From Caprella mutica (Eukaryota; Arthropoda; Malacostraca; Amphipoda; Caprellidae), in assembly GCA_947561585.1 (NCBI GenBank), contig CANNZV010000868.1, positions 62,001-126,000 on the forward strand: a DNA stretch of 64,000 nucleotides, read 5' to 3'. Shown piece by piece: positions 35,399 to 48,194 of the stretch (within the stretch, counting starts at the first letter, position 1; the number at the start of each line of letters is the position of its first letter). A program made the translations under genes and the position numbers. The notes beneath the pieces were generated by a model. That model was not told where the DNA came from, ran no database searches, and saw only the letters and a list, made by a program, of their open reading frames with translations.

Positions 35399-35828
35399 AC
35401 TACTTCACAAATTATACCCAATGTATAATGTCTATCATTAAAGTGAATAAACAAACTAACTTATTCCACAAATTACACCCAATGTATAATGTCTATCATC
35501 AATGTGAATAAACAAACTAACTTATTCCACAAATTACACCCAATGTATAATGTCTATCATTAAAGTGAATAAACAAACTAACTTATTCCACAAATTACAC
35601 CCAATGTATAATGTCTATCATTAAAGTGAATAAACAAACTAACTTATTCCACAAATTACACCCAATGTATAATGTCTATCATTAAAGTGAATAAACAAAC
35701 TAACTTATTCCACAAATTACACCCAATGTATAATGTCTATCATCAATGTGAATAAACAAACTAACTTATTCCACAAATTACACCCAATGTATAATGGCTA
35801 TCATCAATGTGAATAAGCAAACTAACTT
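35399..35828. repeat. Minisatellite, 61-bp unit, 7 copies
   Basis: The unit contains CACAAATTACACCCAATGTA then taatgtctatcattaaagtg and aataaacaaactaacttatt. Copies are highly similar, with catcaatg/cattaaag as the main variable site, which suggests recent expansion. Confidence 0.97.
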
Positions 35829-35944
35829 TGGACAATTGGTTAAAATTAGATGATGGCTACTGATAAAATTTGAACATGGCTCTGACACGAAATAAAGAGT
35901 GAGAACTGAAATTATTGGGAATAATAGAGAGTGAAATAACGTGG

Positions 35945-36860
35945 ATGAGGCCTGTAGATACTGTAGATGATGAGGTCTGTAGATACTGTAGATGATGAGG
36001 TCTGTAGATACTGTAGATGATGAGGTCTGTAGAAACTGTAGATGATGAGGTCTGTAGAAACTGTAGATGATGAGGTCTGTAGAAACTGTAGATGCTGAGG
36101 CCTGCAGACACTGTAGATGATGAGGCATGTAGACACTGTAGATGATGAGGCCTGTAGACACTGTAGATGAAGAGGCCTGTAGACACTGTAGATGATGAGA
36201 CCAGTAGACACTGTAGATGATGAGGCATGTAGACACTGTAGATGATGAGACCTGTAGACACTGTAGATGATGAGACCTGTAGATACTGTAGATGATGAGG
36301 CATGTAGACACTGTAGATGATGAGGCCTGTAGACACTGTAGATGATGAGGCCTGTAGACACTGTAGATGATGAGGCCTGTAGACACTGTAGATGATGAGG
36401 CCTGTAAACGCTGTAGATGATGAGGTCTATAGACATTGCCTGTAGAAAGTGCCTGTAGAAACTGTAGATGATGAGGCCTGTAAACACTGTAGGTGATGAG
36501 GCCTGTAAACACTGATGATGAGGCCTGTAGACACTGTAGATGATGAGGCCTGTAGACACTGTAGATGATGAGTCTTGTATAGATACTGTAGATGACAAAT
36601 CCTGTATAAACACTGTAGATGATGAGGCCTGTATACACTGTAGATGATGAGGCCTGTAGACACTGTAGATGATGAGTCCTGTATAGATACTGTAGATGAC
36701 AAATCCTGTATAAACACTGTAGATGATGAGGCCTGTATACACTGTAGATGATGAGGCCTGTAGACACTGTAGATGATTAGTCCTGTATAAATACTGTAGA
36801 TGATGAGGTCAAGTGTTGGTATAGAGAGCGTTGCTATTTCAGACTCTGTAGATGATCAGT
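35945..36860. repeat. Minisatellite, 25-bp unit, about 36 copies, with higher-order repeat
   Basis: The unit contains GATGATGAGGCCTGTAGACA then ctgta. At 36571-36674 and 36675-36778 a 104-bp block of four variant units is repeated almost exactly. Four minus-strand frames (329, 276, 159 and 96 residues) are array translations. Confidence 0.97.
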
Positions 36861-37250
36861 TACTTCAAGTGTTGGAATAAAAGGCACTGCAATCTCTTCC
36901 GTTCATCTACCTGGTGGTTTGTTTCATTTTCCCGGTTTCTTTAATTGATAAATTGGTGGTAATGACCAGGTAAGGTAGGTGTGTACAGAGAAAAACTGAC
37001 TTCAATCGTGTATGTAATGTCTACAGTGACAAATTACGCTAATTATTACGTAGACGGTTGTATAATTTTCAAAGTGGGTGTCTACTCCCATTTCTTGTTC
37101 TTACGCATCATTTTATTTTGCAACAACTGGTAAGTTATAGGAATTATTTTGTTATAGTTATTCGAATATGAAATGTAACTAAATCATCTATTATAATTGG
37201 AAGCATTTTTGTCTTTTTATGATATTAATTAATTGGTATAACAGTTTTTT
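36861..37250. other. Spacer, nothing specific
   Basis: Unique DNA between arrays; no feature. Confidence 0.4.
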
Positions 37251-37254
37251 TTAA

Positions 37255-38632
37255 GTTTTCACAACATTCAAAGTGTTATAGTGACAAAGTTGTCACAACA
37301 TTCAAAGTGTTATAGTGACAAAGTTGTCACAACATTCAAAGTGTTATAGTGACAATGTTGTCACAACATTCGAAGTGTTATAGTGACAATGTTGTCACAA
37401 CATTCAAAGTGTTATAGTGACAATGTTGTCACAACATTCAAAGTGTTATAGTGACAATGTTGTCACAACATTCAAAGTGTTATAGTGACAATGTTGTCAC
37501 AACATTCAAAGTGTTATCGTGACAATGTTGTCACAACATTCAAAGTGTTATAGTGACAAAGTTGTCACAACATTCAAAGTGTTATCGTGACAATGTTGTC
37601 ACAACATTCAAAGTGTTACAGTGACAATGTTGTCACAACATTCAAAGTGTTATAATGACAATGTTGTCACAACATTCAAAGTGTTATAGTGACAATGTTG
37701 TCACAACATTCAAAGTGTTATCGTGACAATGTTGTCACAACATTCAAAATGTTATCGTGACAATGTTGTCACAACATTCAAAGTGTTACAGTGACAATGT
37801 TGTCACAACATTCAAAGTGTTATCGTGACAATGTTGTCACAACATTCAAAATGTTATCGTGACAATGTTGTCACAACATTCAAAGTGTTATCGTGACAAT
37901 GTTGTCACAACATTCAAAGTGTTACAGTGACAATGTTGTCACAACATTCAAAGTGTTATCGTGACAATGTTGTCACAACATTCAAAGTGTACGTTATCGT
38001 GACAATGTTGTCACAACATTCAAAGTGTTATCGTGACAATGTTGTCACAACATTCAAAGTGTTATCGTGACAATGTTGTCACAACATTCAAAGTGTTATA
38101 GTGACAATGTTGTCGCAACATTCAAAGTGTTATCGTGACAATGTTGTCACAACATTCAAAGTGTTATCGTGACAATGTTGTCACAACATTCAAAGTGTTA
38201 TAGTGACAATGTTGTCACAACATTCAAAGTGTTATCGTGACAATGTTGTCACAACATTCAAAGTGTTATCGTGACAATGTTGTCACAACATTCAAAGCGT
38301 TATCGTGACAATGTTGTCACAACATTCAAAGTGTTATCGTGACAATGTTGTCACAACATTCAAAGTGTTATCGTGACAATGTTGTCACAACATTCAAAGT
38401 GTTATCGTGACAATGTTGTCACAACATTCAAAGTGTTATCGTGACAATGTTGTCACAACATTCAAAGTGTTATCGTGACAATGTTGTCACAACATTCAAA
38501 GCGTTATCGTGACAATGTTGTCACAACATTCAAAGTGTTATCGTGACAATGTTGTCACAACATTCAAAGTGTTATCGTGACAATGTTGTCACAACATTCA
38601 AAGCGTTATCGTGACAATGTTGTCACAACATT
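37255..38632. repeat. Palindromic minisatellite, 34-bp unit, about 40 copies
   Basis: The unit contains GTGACAATGTTGTCACAACA then ttcaaagtgttatc. GTGACAA and TTGTCAC form a 7-bp stem with a two-base loop, and TGTTGTCACAACA is an overlapping odd palindrome. The dyad is kept in nearly every copy, while the spacer varies (atagtg/atcgtg, aagtg/aatg). One copy has an extra acgt at 37990. It has stops in all frames. Confidence 0.98.
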
Positions 38633-38984
38633 CCATCTCGTAATAATTGTTTGTTTTCAAACAAAGAAAAGATGAAAATTGGCGATAAAATGCGACAAAT
38701 TCTTAGGATTTAATAACGTGAAATTAAAAGAAAATTACAAGGGAAGATTTGTGAGAAATGATTTCAGTTTGAAGAAGTATTAATCTATACTGTCATTTAA
38801 AACCAGAACTGTTACATTTATTAGAACTAAATTAATTCCACTTTAATTATTAATGTTTCTATTAACCTCCAAACAAATAACTTCAAACATATAATGCCTA
38901 TTACATTATATATTTACAATATCTTCCAATAAGAGCAGTTGCTACAATAGTTGCTACAATAGTTACTACAATAGTTGGTAATAT

Positions 38985-39370
38985 CCCAAGCAACACAAAT
39001 TAATGGGGCCCATGTTGGCACTAGGTGTACATATCGTACTGGTACTGTGTGGTTTTTTGCAAAGTGGGCCAACATGGTGACCGCATGAGTTGTTATGTTG
39101 TAACCATATTGGTCCAAGATGGTGCCAATTTGTTAATCAGTTTCAGCAATTTAATGTTAGCACGTTATATATTAATCAGGTTGGGCCAATATGACAATTC
39201 CGTGAGACGGATTCGCCACATTGAACCAACTTTCTCCCAAGGTAACATTCCATGAGAATGGAAAACCACATTATCCCAATGTAATTTCTAGGTTACTTTT
39301 CAGTCTGCCATCTCTTGCCCATCTAACCATCTAGTGCCCATGTTGGCATAATGTGTCATGGTTGCTTGGG
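38985..39370. mobile_element. CCCAAGCAAC MITE, compact 386-bp copy
   Basis: It starts CCCAAGCAAC and ends GTTGCTTGGG, with ATAT on both sides (38981-38984, 39371-39374). Sub-terminal words tgttggcac and gggccaac/gttgggcc recur in both orientations. It is related along both ends to 14648-17094. No coding capacity; the frames here are incidental. Confidence 0.82.
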
Positions 39371-41830
39371 ATATTCCACAGATCACATTGGTAAGATATT
39401 CCACAGATCACAATTGCAAAGAGAACAAAAGTTACTTTTTTCTCGTTAGAGCCTAACTTCACTTTCTGAAGGCAGAGGTTAACCGCCAGGTTCTTCACCG
39501 TTAACGACTTTGACATTTTCACAAGTGGCACATTTACCAATCAGCTTTTTACTGAAAGATGTTGCTGAACCAATCGGTTTGTTTGGTATTTGGTTATTTA
39601 GTAAATGCACTGATATTCTTTGCACTGATATTCCTTAATATTATTCCTTACCTATGAACTTTTTCTACACATATATATTTGATCATAAATAATAAACTAA
39701 TACATATTCCAAAGTACATAATATTATATCTTTAGCAATCACTGATAGTGACGTCACAGTAGGGTAGGCAAGTAAGCGAAGGCACATTACCACCCACAGA
39801 CAGTCATGTTTCAGTAGCGTTGCACTCCGCAACTCCCCCCCCCCTACCCCCCCAACTCCCGCTCTCATCCCCATTTACCTGATATTACAATAACATTAAT
39901 ATCTTGGTATATATTTCATGTAAAGAGTTGGAATTTTGTAGGTATCCATGCATTGCAACGATAATTATCATATGAAGATTTAGTTTATTTTAGTGATTCA
40001 ATAAAAAATTTATAGAATTGTTTAACCTAACCTAACACGTTAGATTTTAATATTCCAATTAGGGTCGAAATGATAGATTGGCGTTTAAATCTCCAAATAT
40101 ATTTAAAATACCACGTGTATTCAACAACAGTTCATTAGAGCCGCTAATCCATCTGCAACAATGGCTGTTTTCTGACCAATTTGAGGTTAATCCTGTCCGC
40201 AATACGCACCACTTACCCCTTGCTGTACTCAATTTATATCATCGCCAGTAAGTTAAGTCAAACAAACTATCGCAACGGATGATCTGATAATCACCAGATG
40301 ATCGTCTCTCAATTTGATCGATAGCGATCGCCCAGCAATTTGGTCATGGAATTTACGGTGTACCATCATGGAAATAAGTTAAGAAGGTAACATTTGCTCT
40401 GTGGATGTGATCATTACAATATAAATATGTTCTGTAGATTGCAGTCATGGCTCCAATAAATGAATATTAATGAATAACAAAGAGGTCAATAGTATATCTT
40501 CAGTTTTTAATTTGTTTAACGAAATACTAGTTCCAGTTGTGGGTAACCTTCCAGTACGAGTTTCCAGGATAAGTAGAGTGGGTACTAACGTCTGCTTTAT
40601 CAGACACGATATCTAAACTACGGACATTATCAAAGAAAGAGGTTTGGCTAGGATTTTGTGGTTACTCAAACAATATCTACCTAGAATGTGTAATAGGTTC
40701 TAAATTTCAATGCCTGTTTCTCATAGACAATAGAAAATACTGTACTAGCAAGTTAACATTTACCTAATATTTCTATTCCCAGTCTATTTTCTCTAAATCA
40801 TCTCATCAATTTCTTCGTGTCTTCTTCTCTTTTTTTCTTTTCTTATTTTTTCTCTAATTCTCTTACTTTCATTTACGTGACGTAATGAAGAGAAATTAGA
40901 AATGCTTGAGTTGCGTCAAGAAAAGTGAACCAAAAATTAACTCATTTTGCGTTTATTAATGTCATTTTTTTAAATTAATTTGCAATTTTGATATACTTTG
41001 ATGTTTGTAGAGTAAATAAAATCAAACATGTAAAACAGGGCATATAAATACATTACTTGATATCAACAAAGTTCAATAATTTACTGTATTTATATCAAGT
41101 ACAATTTATTTACACAAATTGCTTGCCAATCATTTTAATAAAAGTAAAAGATATACTTAATCTAAACTATAATTCATTTATTATGAATTAATTTAAATAA
41201 CAATTTAAGTCATATGTTTTTCCTTACGTTACCTGAAACATGAGAAATAGAAATGTGTGAAATAGTTAGAACATTTTTTGCAGTCATTGAAAGTAACTGT
41301 TCGGCAATTCGACTAATGCCCCCTTTTCTAAACTTAGAACAGGTAAAGTAATTAGAAACATTTAGAGGTGTACTTTAGATATATCACCTCTCTCTCTCAT
41401 CTAGAGGTGTACCTCAGATACATCGATACACAGGTACACTCTGACATTTTCTCACCTGTGTCATTTGTGCCGATAATCTGAACTGTAACTCTTATTGTGT
41501 TCTGCAGAATAACTTTTTAACATCAACACAACCATTGCACGGAAACAGAGACAATAATTTGAACTGGTGGAGTTTGGGGGGAAATATCGAAATGATTTAA
41601 TTGTCGACATGAACACTCAAAGAGAAAAGTGTATCTGGAAATATTATTTTACAGTTTACTTATTTTAAATTTTCAAAAATAAAATTCTATTAATTACAAA
41701 ACATGTAGATATTTATAATTGGTTTGGATATACGATGACAAATTAAGAAAAATTGTAACTAATATTAAATTGAAAACAGTTATTTGAGTAATTAAGATCA
41801 TACGGAAACACTTTTCTATTATAGTACATA
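39371..41830. other. Intergenic, no gene seen
   Basis: AT-rich DNA. Noted: C-rich runs at 39832-39858; short direct repeats TAGAGGTGTAC at about 41363 and 41402; two CCTAA words in a row near 40026. No supported coding frame. Confidence 0.5.
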
Positions 41831-41837
41831 ATTAACA

Positions 41838-42290
41838 ACGGTTCTAGGAAAATTCGGTCTCAGGAATTTTGGTCTCGGAATTATAAATGTCCTCCCAACA
41901 TAAATGGCTGAACAGTTTGTTGCATCCGTTAGTTTGTTGTGCTGCACACTTCATGATCGTTTAATAATATGGTAGAGGGGTTCGGGGGGGGGGGGGAGGG
42001 GGCACTCCCCCCTGTACATCTATTTTGTAAGTCTTGTTTTTACCTCAGACCGAATATTCCAAGACCGAATTTTCCGCTCAAATCTCATGTTAAATAAATG
42101 TCTAAACATGTCAAAATTACTAATGTTACGTATCATTTCACAACGTTTAATGATGATATATGCTTCTGATAAATAAACTACACATTTCAGTATTCATAAT
42201 TTCAACTTTTTTTCATATTGTCCTTTAAATAAAATCATTATAAAATGAGACGGAGTTTTCCGAGACCGAATTTTCCGGCCACCATAACCA
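41838..42290. mobile_element. Terminal-array element E (inverted relative of D)
   Basis: The left cap is GGTTCTAGGAAAATTCGGTC. The right cap read inverted is GGTGGCCGGAAAATTCGGTC. Internal words CAGACCGAATATTCCAAGAC occur at 42046-42075. It aligns in inverse to D over its whole length, including the tgtacatct, G/C-run and acttcatgatcgtttaataa module at 41945-42025. TAAC-like flanks are similar but not an exact duplication. No gene. Confidence 0.78.
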
Positions 42291-45200
42291 ACACATGAAA
42301 ATTTAACATTTTTAAAAGTAATTTCAACATCATTCTGAATACTGTTTTTAACATATGTTATTCATGTTTTCTAGATATTTATAAATAATTATCTTCTAAT
42401 ACTCAACACAAAATAAAATAAAAATTATTTGGATCAATTAACAATACTATTATTTGTTAAAATAAAAATAGAATATAAATTTCTTCTGATGTCATGGAAA
42501 TGATCAGAAACTATTTAAATTAACACAAACTGTAGAATGTTCGGTATAGAAGGGGCAGAAATTAATTAAAATTGATGACCAGAAAACTACAGCAAAAGAA
42601 TAATTATTAATTATTCTTTCATATAATTTATAACAGTTTATCAATCAACATATACATACTAGAATGGGACGAAATTGTTACGATATTTTTTTCTGACTTT
42701 CTGAATTAGTAAATTAAATAATTAATTTGTTATATCAATTTGAAAATTAGAATAATTTATTCTACAAACAGCTTTGCATTTAAATATCGTATTTAAATAC
42801 AAAAATGAAAGCTTTGATTAATTTCACTCGTTATTTTTCCAGATCAAATTTATTTATTTGATTTTTCGTGTCCTGCTCTCCCAGTCTGTTGGAAATAATT
42901 TGTAATGAACCTGTCAGGGACATGTCAGGTAGACTTATCAAACTAAATTGCCTGTACAATTATTATTATCATTGCCAAAGAGTAAATAATATGAAATGAT
43001 AAAAATGCTCTCAAATGATGAAGATGATAGATTGATGATTCGGTGATTAGTAGGGTTATGACAATATGCTTTTAAAATCATAGATCTTAAGAAAATCATA
43101 GACGAAAGTAAATGAAATTGTATCGATTGCTATATACCGCTAGTTTAGAATGGTTAAATAGTCTTTATTTCAATCCGTCTATAATATTTCCAGGATCTAT
43201 GATTTTTAACGCATATTGTCACAACCCTAGTAATTAGTCAATAGAAAATAGAAATTAGGACTGAATAGTTTCTAAATAAATGATAAAGGCCATGTTCATT
43301 GTTTATCCCTTTTGTTTTAGGTATTTTAAAGAAGTCGAAATATTTGGACCAGCTATAAGCCTAATCTACATATTAGGCTTAATTATAGTTTCTAAAGTGT
43401 AACATGAAGACGAGAAGCCTTCCAATATCTCTCCTCGCTTCCAATGTGTCTCAATTAATAAATTCTAGAGGTATAGAGTTACATTTTCCACTCGAGAGAG
43501 AGTAGAACTCTAATTAATTCCCTACTGAGAGAGTTCGCTGTGAGTCTTCACGTCAAAAAGAAGTAAAGACTGAGACACTGACCAAGAAATTACCATTTAG
43601 CACTAAATACACTGGAAAGGATAATATTAGGTAAGAATTAATATATTCTTGTTTATAATAGAAAAAGATATAAAAAAGATATATAATCAATAAGACATCC
43701 AGCCAAACCTTACCTCTAACTCTAAATATAAATTGTATCTCATTTCAAAAACTCTTTTCAAAACAGCTCAAAAAGTATAACTTTTTTACGTTCTCGCTAA
43801 GCTAGCGGAAGTAATTGGATGACCCAGTTGTGTAGTTTTGGGTTACCGATACATCACCTGTAATTAGTGACTGTGAAGACTAAATAGACTTACAGACGTT
43901 AGAGGAGGAGGTCTGTGGTGAGCCACCTGCAATAATATTCTATTGTCCTATAACCAGCAACAGCGAACTGGGCACTTTTTCAGTCACTGACCTAGATGAT
44001 GAAAACAATTGGGACTTGAGGTAAGGTTTGGGAATTGAAAATGGGGAATTGGGAAGTAGAGAATTGGGAAAATGGGAATAGAGAAAGAAGGAATTGGGAA
44101 TAAGGGATTTCATATTAGGTATTTCTAAAGTTGTTATCATAAATATTATTATTATAATTACTTTGTTTCACAATAAAAGGAGTAAAAAATAAATAAGAAT
44201 GTGTGCAAAGTGACAAAGCATTTCGCATTTTTCTTCTTAATATTTAATTTACATGAATTCAATTATTTTTATTTCTCAGAATTGTTTTATTGATAGGTGA
44301 TTCCTTCAATTATCACTTTATAACGACATTTTTTGCAGTAAATATTCAAGCCAAGTTACTACTGATGCTATATATCAAAACATTGTTGGTGAAATAAAAC
44401 GTCGAGTCTCCTGTTGATCCGATTACAACAGAGAAATAATGTTCCTAAACAAGATAATTTAATTCTACTTTTGAGATTTAATATGCAATTGAAACATGTT
44501 TGTTGTCATTTAGTTGATTCTATATTACGTAAGGTATTACCAAGAACAGTTTATTGCCAATAACTGATGTACTTCAAAAAAATAAAGAATGGTAACTAAA
44601 CTGAAGAATTCACTTCATCTGACTTTAACATTGCCATCCATTACCTCAAAATAATGATTTACTGCCAAGTAAATCAAACCCTATTTACTCTTCCCATGTT
44701 GTCCCCAAATGGTGGTGATGTTAACCAATGAAGCGGCACCCCGTCTTCTCCCCCTCCCCCAGGGTGAAAAGTTCAAACCTTCCCTCCCTAAAATAACCGG
44801 AAGTTGAAATCTAATCTTAGAAACCAAAAACATATCGAAGACTGAAATCAGATGACACCAAACAGATAAGTTTAACCCATCGATACACGTGGGTTAAGAT
44901 GATAGTTATACTCACTGCACGTGCGTAACAGATGTTTAAAACAATCCATGGAATTGAGTTATATCTGGTTTGCTAGATCCTATAATTTATTATAATATTG
45001 AATATATTTTTTTGTTAAATATTTTCTACTCTACATTTCTTAAATTAAAAGAATAAGATTTTTGTTTAAAAATATATACATATTATTCGTAAATTATTAT
45101 AATATAACCAAGAGAGATGGAAAAAATAATGGTTCTATCCATGAAATTACATAACTTGTTGAAAATCCTAACATTATTTTTGGAATCAGCATTCGTGAGG

Positions 45201-45405
45201 CTATTTTCGCTGCTTGTAGTTAAAAATAACCATCTAAATACCAACAATATCACGATTATTACCGTATTTCTCTGAATGATGACCTGCATAAATGAGAATA
45301 GGACACAGGACGTGTAAGGAGAGAACTAAGGTGAGGGGTAACCACAGGGGTCACTTCTATAGCCACTGTTGTTTATGTTGTACTTTAAATGGTGTGGTGC
45401 ATTCT
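42291..45405. other. Intergenic, no gene seen
   Basis: AT-rich DNA. A purine-rich stretch of short GGGAATTG/GGGAAT words lies at about 44025-44105. Nothing else recognised. Confidence 0.5.
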
Positions 45406-45409
45406 TTTT

Positions 45410-46330
45410 AGCATCCCAACTAAATATCTGTCCTCTGAATATCCAATTCCAACATCAATAGGAAATTAAAACATCATCACTGTAGTATCCCATGTAATTC
45501 GTAGGTCAATTGATTACTCCTACTCCAACCAATAGCAATTCACAAGTGTTGACGGACATTTGACCGAACACCGAAAAATCTTTATTTTGAAAAAATTGGA
45601 TAGCAATATTATTCAATTTAATAAAAATAATAACATTCAATAATATAATGACCAATGATAACAAGTTCAAAAGTATGGAGAGAAGCTTTTTTCCACCCCT
45701 TTTATTTCCGATGAAATCCATAATCAGAAAAGAATTCAAAATGCTGAGAAATATATGCTTGCAGTTCGTAACATGGATACACATTATATTCACTTTTAAA
45801 CTAATTTTCCTTTTTATAAAATAACTTTAAATACGATGAAAACAAAAAAAAAAAAACATATTGAATTAACCGGAGGCTGCAGTTCCAAATATGGATACAC
45901 ATTATGTACATATTAGAATTTCATTTCTATCAAATAACTTTCAATTCCACGTAAATAACAATTATAATTAAATTAAACGGAGCCTGCAGTTGGTAATATG
46001 GATTTACATTGAATAAAAGTCTTTCAGCCAAAAGTCCGTTCGTACAAATTTACGCCAAATCCACTTTCAGCCAAATGTCCGTTCGGTCAAATGTCGCTCG
46101 TCCAAATATCTGTTCGGCCAAATGTCCTTTGGCCAAGTAACTCTCGGCCAAGTGCGGGTGTTCAATTCGAAAAACAACTGAATACCCGCTGGGAATCCCA
46201 TACCAATATGAAGTCAAGACATCATCCAAGGTGTATCCCTCGTAATTATGAGCTCAATTGAGTACCCCCCGAATATCCCACGCCAATAGGAAGTCCAAAG
46301 AACATCCCTTTAGTATCCTTCAGTGTTTCT
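45410..46330. repeat. Degenerate 75-80-bp tandem repeat split by element I
   Basis: Words of the type gaatatcccacgccaatagg, then aagacatcatcc and cgtaattatgagctcaattg, recur at 45410-45540 and 46175-46320, on both sides of element I at 45543-46162. Copies are strongly diverged. Confidence 0.6.
45543..46162. mobile_element. Terminal-array element I
   Basis: The left end is GTTGACGGACATTTGACCGA. The right end (46020-46160) is an array of about seven words of the GTTCGGCCAAATGTCC type in inverse orientation. CAATTC occurs on both flanks (45536-45541 and 46163-46168). The interior contains about three diverged copies of a 104-118-bp unit starting gctgcagttccaaatatgga (45758, 45876, 45979). Confidence 0.65.
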
Positions 46331-47810
46331 CACTTGCCTGTAAACAGAATCTGATATGTAAACAGAGTGAGGAGAGAGTTATCCTCGTGTGAATTTCGTC
46401 ACGGGACAACGGAACACTGAAATTCACCTCACGGAGTCTGTTTAATGTCCTCTGTTAGCGTCTTTTGAGATTAAAAAACAGGTAACCTGGTTAGTAAGTT
46501 GTTACTTATCTAGTCTGTTTGGAAGATTTTGAAGCTGCCAACAGGTTGCTTGTTTTAACAAACATTCAAATAGAAAAATGCAGTTTTTTGGTTACTTCAA
46601 TTCTTTCATTTATTATTAAACTTCGAGACAGTTTTATTCTGTGAAACTATGAATGAATAATGCTAACTATATTTAAATTTAGAATATTTTAATTCTTTTC
46701 TAGAAAAATTAGTCATGATCTATTTAAACATAAACCTTAGAAAATAATAATTTAGACAGATGAAATTATACTCTGACCAGCACTAAGTTACCTGAATGAT
46801 ATCACAATATTAACTTCAGATGAATGTTAATAAAATACAGGAAGGAGAAACAGTAATGTAATAAAAAGCAATGTGGATAATTAGCAAATAAGCAATAAAT
46901 GCTAATTAATTAATGAAGTACAAAAAGATGAACACATCCTACAAATGGTAAAAAGTTAATGGATTCTATTGACTCTAAAAAAGTACAAATGAGATGAAAA
47001 TTAATTACTGCTATCGCATGCATCAGAAAATTAAATGAAAAAACCTCCTCTAATTATTATCATTTGTTTTATTATTCATCAAATTATTGCCTGTATCGCA
47101 TGCATCAGAAAATTAAATGAAAACTAGACATTTTATGACTTGAAATGGAGGAGGAGTAACATTAGGTATGATTGTAGCTAATTAGATTTATTTGCTACTG
47201 TTAGTTTATAGCTCTATTTACTTTACTGTTACTACCTTTAGCTTTATTTACTTTAATAAACCCTATTTATTTGTGAAGAGAGCTTACAATTCTTTGGTAC
47301 ATTTTGTTGAGAAGTGAGCAGCAGTCGCAAGATAAAACTTAGCGCCTGAATCCAAGGAGTAAAATGTTGACGGGAAATCCGGCATTTAGAAAATATCTCC
47401 TGAAGCCACTGTCCGACTGAACAAAAATAAAGAGGGGGGAATAAGAGACCCTCTTACAGTGGAGGGGGGGGGGGGTAAAATGAGAGATAGAGGAAGCTCT
47501 CCTGTTTGGAAGAGGAAGTTAATAAAATATAATAAGCCTACCGTTGTGAATAACGGAATTAATAAAATTCATACAAAGGCAAACAATTTCTCTAGGTATA
47601 CAATTTGAAAATTATTAGTAATGAACGCAGATTTGTTTTTCAATTTTGGGAATTCTAAACTCTATAAAAATTAACTAAATTATTTTTAAAATCAATACAC
47701 GATAGGTTTAATAAATAGATATGTTTACTACATATTCTAAACGCTTATAATGATAATTATCTATTTTTTCGGTACGTATATGTTATATATTACTTGGCAT
47801 GTGTTTCATG
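46331..47810. other. Intergenic; one 30-bp spaced direct repeat
   Basis: An exact 30-bp direct repeat starting TATCGCATGCATCAGAAAAT lies at 47012-47041 and 47094-47123, 82 bp apart. A 14-base G run lies near 47462-47475. No gene seen. Confidence 0.6.
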
Positions 47811-47814
47811 TATC

Positions 47815-48028
47815 AGTTAGTATCGGTGTATCTACAGCATAAATTACAACTAACAACCGATACTGTATGAGATGTTTCGGTGTATCTACAACATGAATTA
47901 CAACTAACAACCGATACTGTATGAGAAGTATCGGTGTATCTACAACATAAATTACAACTAACAACCGATACTGTATGAGATGTATCGGTGTATCTACAAC
48001 ATAAATTACAACTAACAACCGATACTTC
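47815..48028. repeat. Minisatellite, 54-bp unit, 4 copies, with internal dyad
   Basis: Each unit contains AGTATCGGTGTATCTACAAC and about 30 bases later aacaaccgatactgta, so AGTATCGG and CCGATACT are inverted within the unit. Confidence 0.95.
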
Positions 48029-48194
48029 AAAGGAAGTTCATTCACACCCTTGTTAGTACGTGAGAAAAAGAAACAAAGATCGGAACAAGATAACAGAGCA
48101 AGAAGAAGAAAGAGATCAAAATAGTAAGGAAGTCACGGAACTGATTTACTGACGAATAACAAAAGTGATGAGAGATGAACACCTCCTGTGAATT

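Noticed and set aside
37255..38632. CRISPR-like array (34-bp palindromic repeat)
   Set aside because: Repeats are directly contiguous, with no unique spacers and no cas genes, in a eukaryotic context.
40026..40037. Telomere-type CCTAA repeat
   Set aside because: Only two units (cctaacctaa); far too short to call interstitial telomere sequence.
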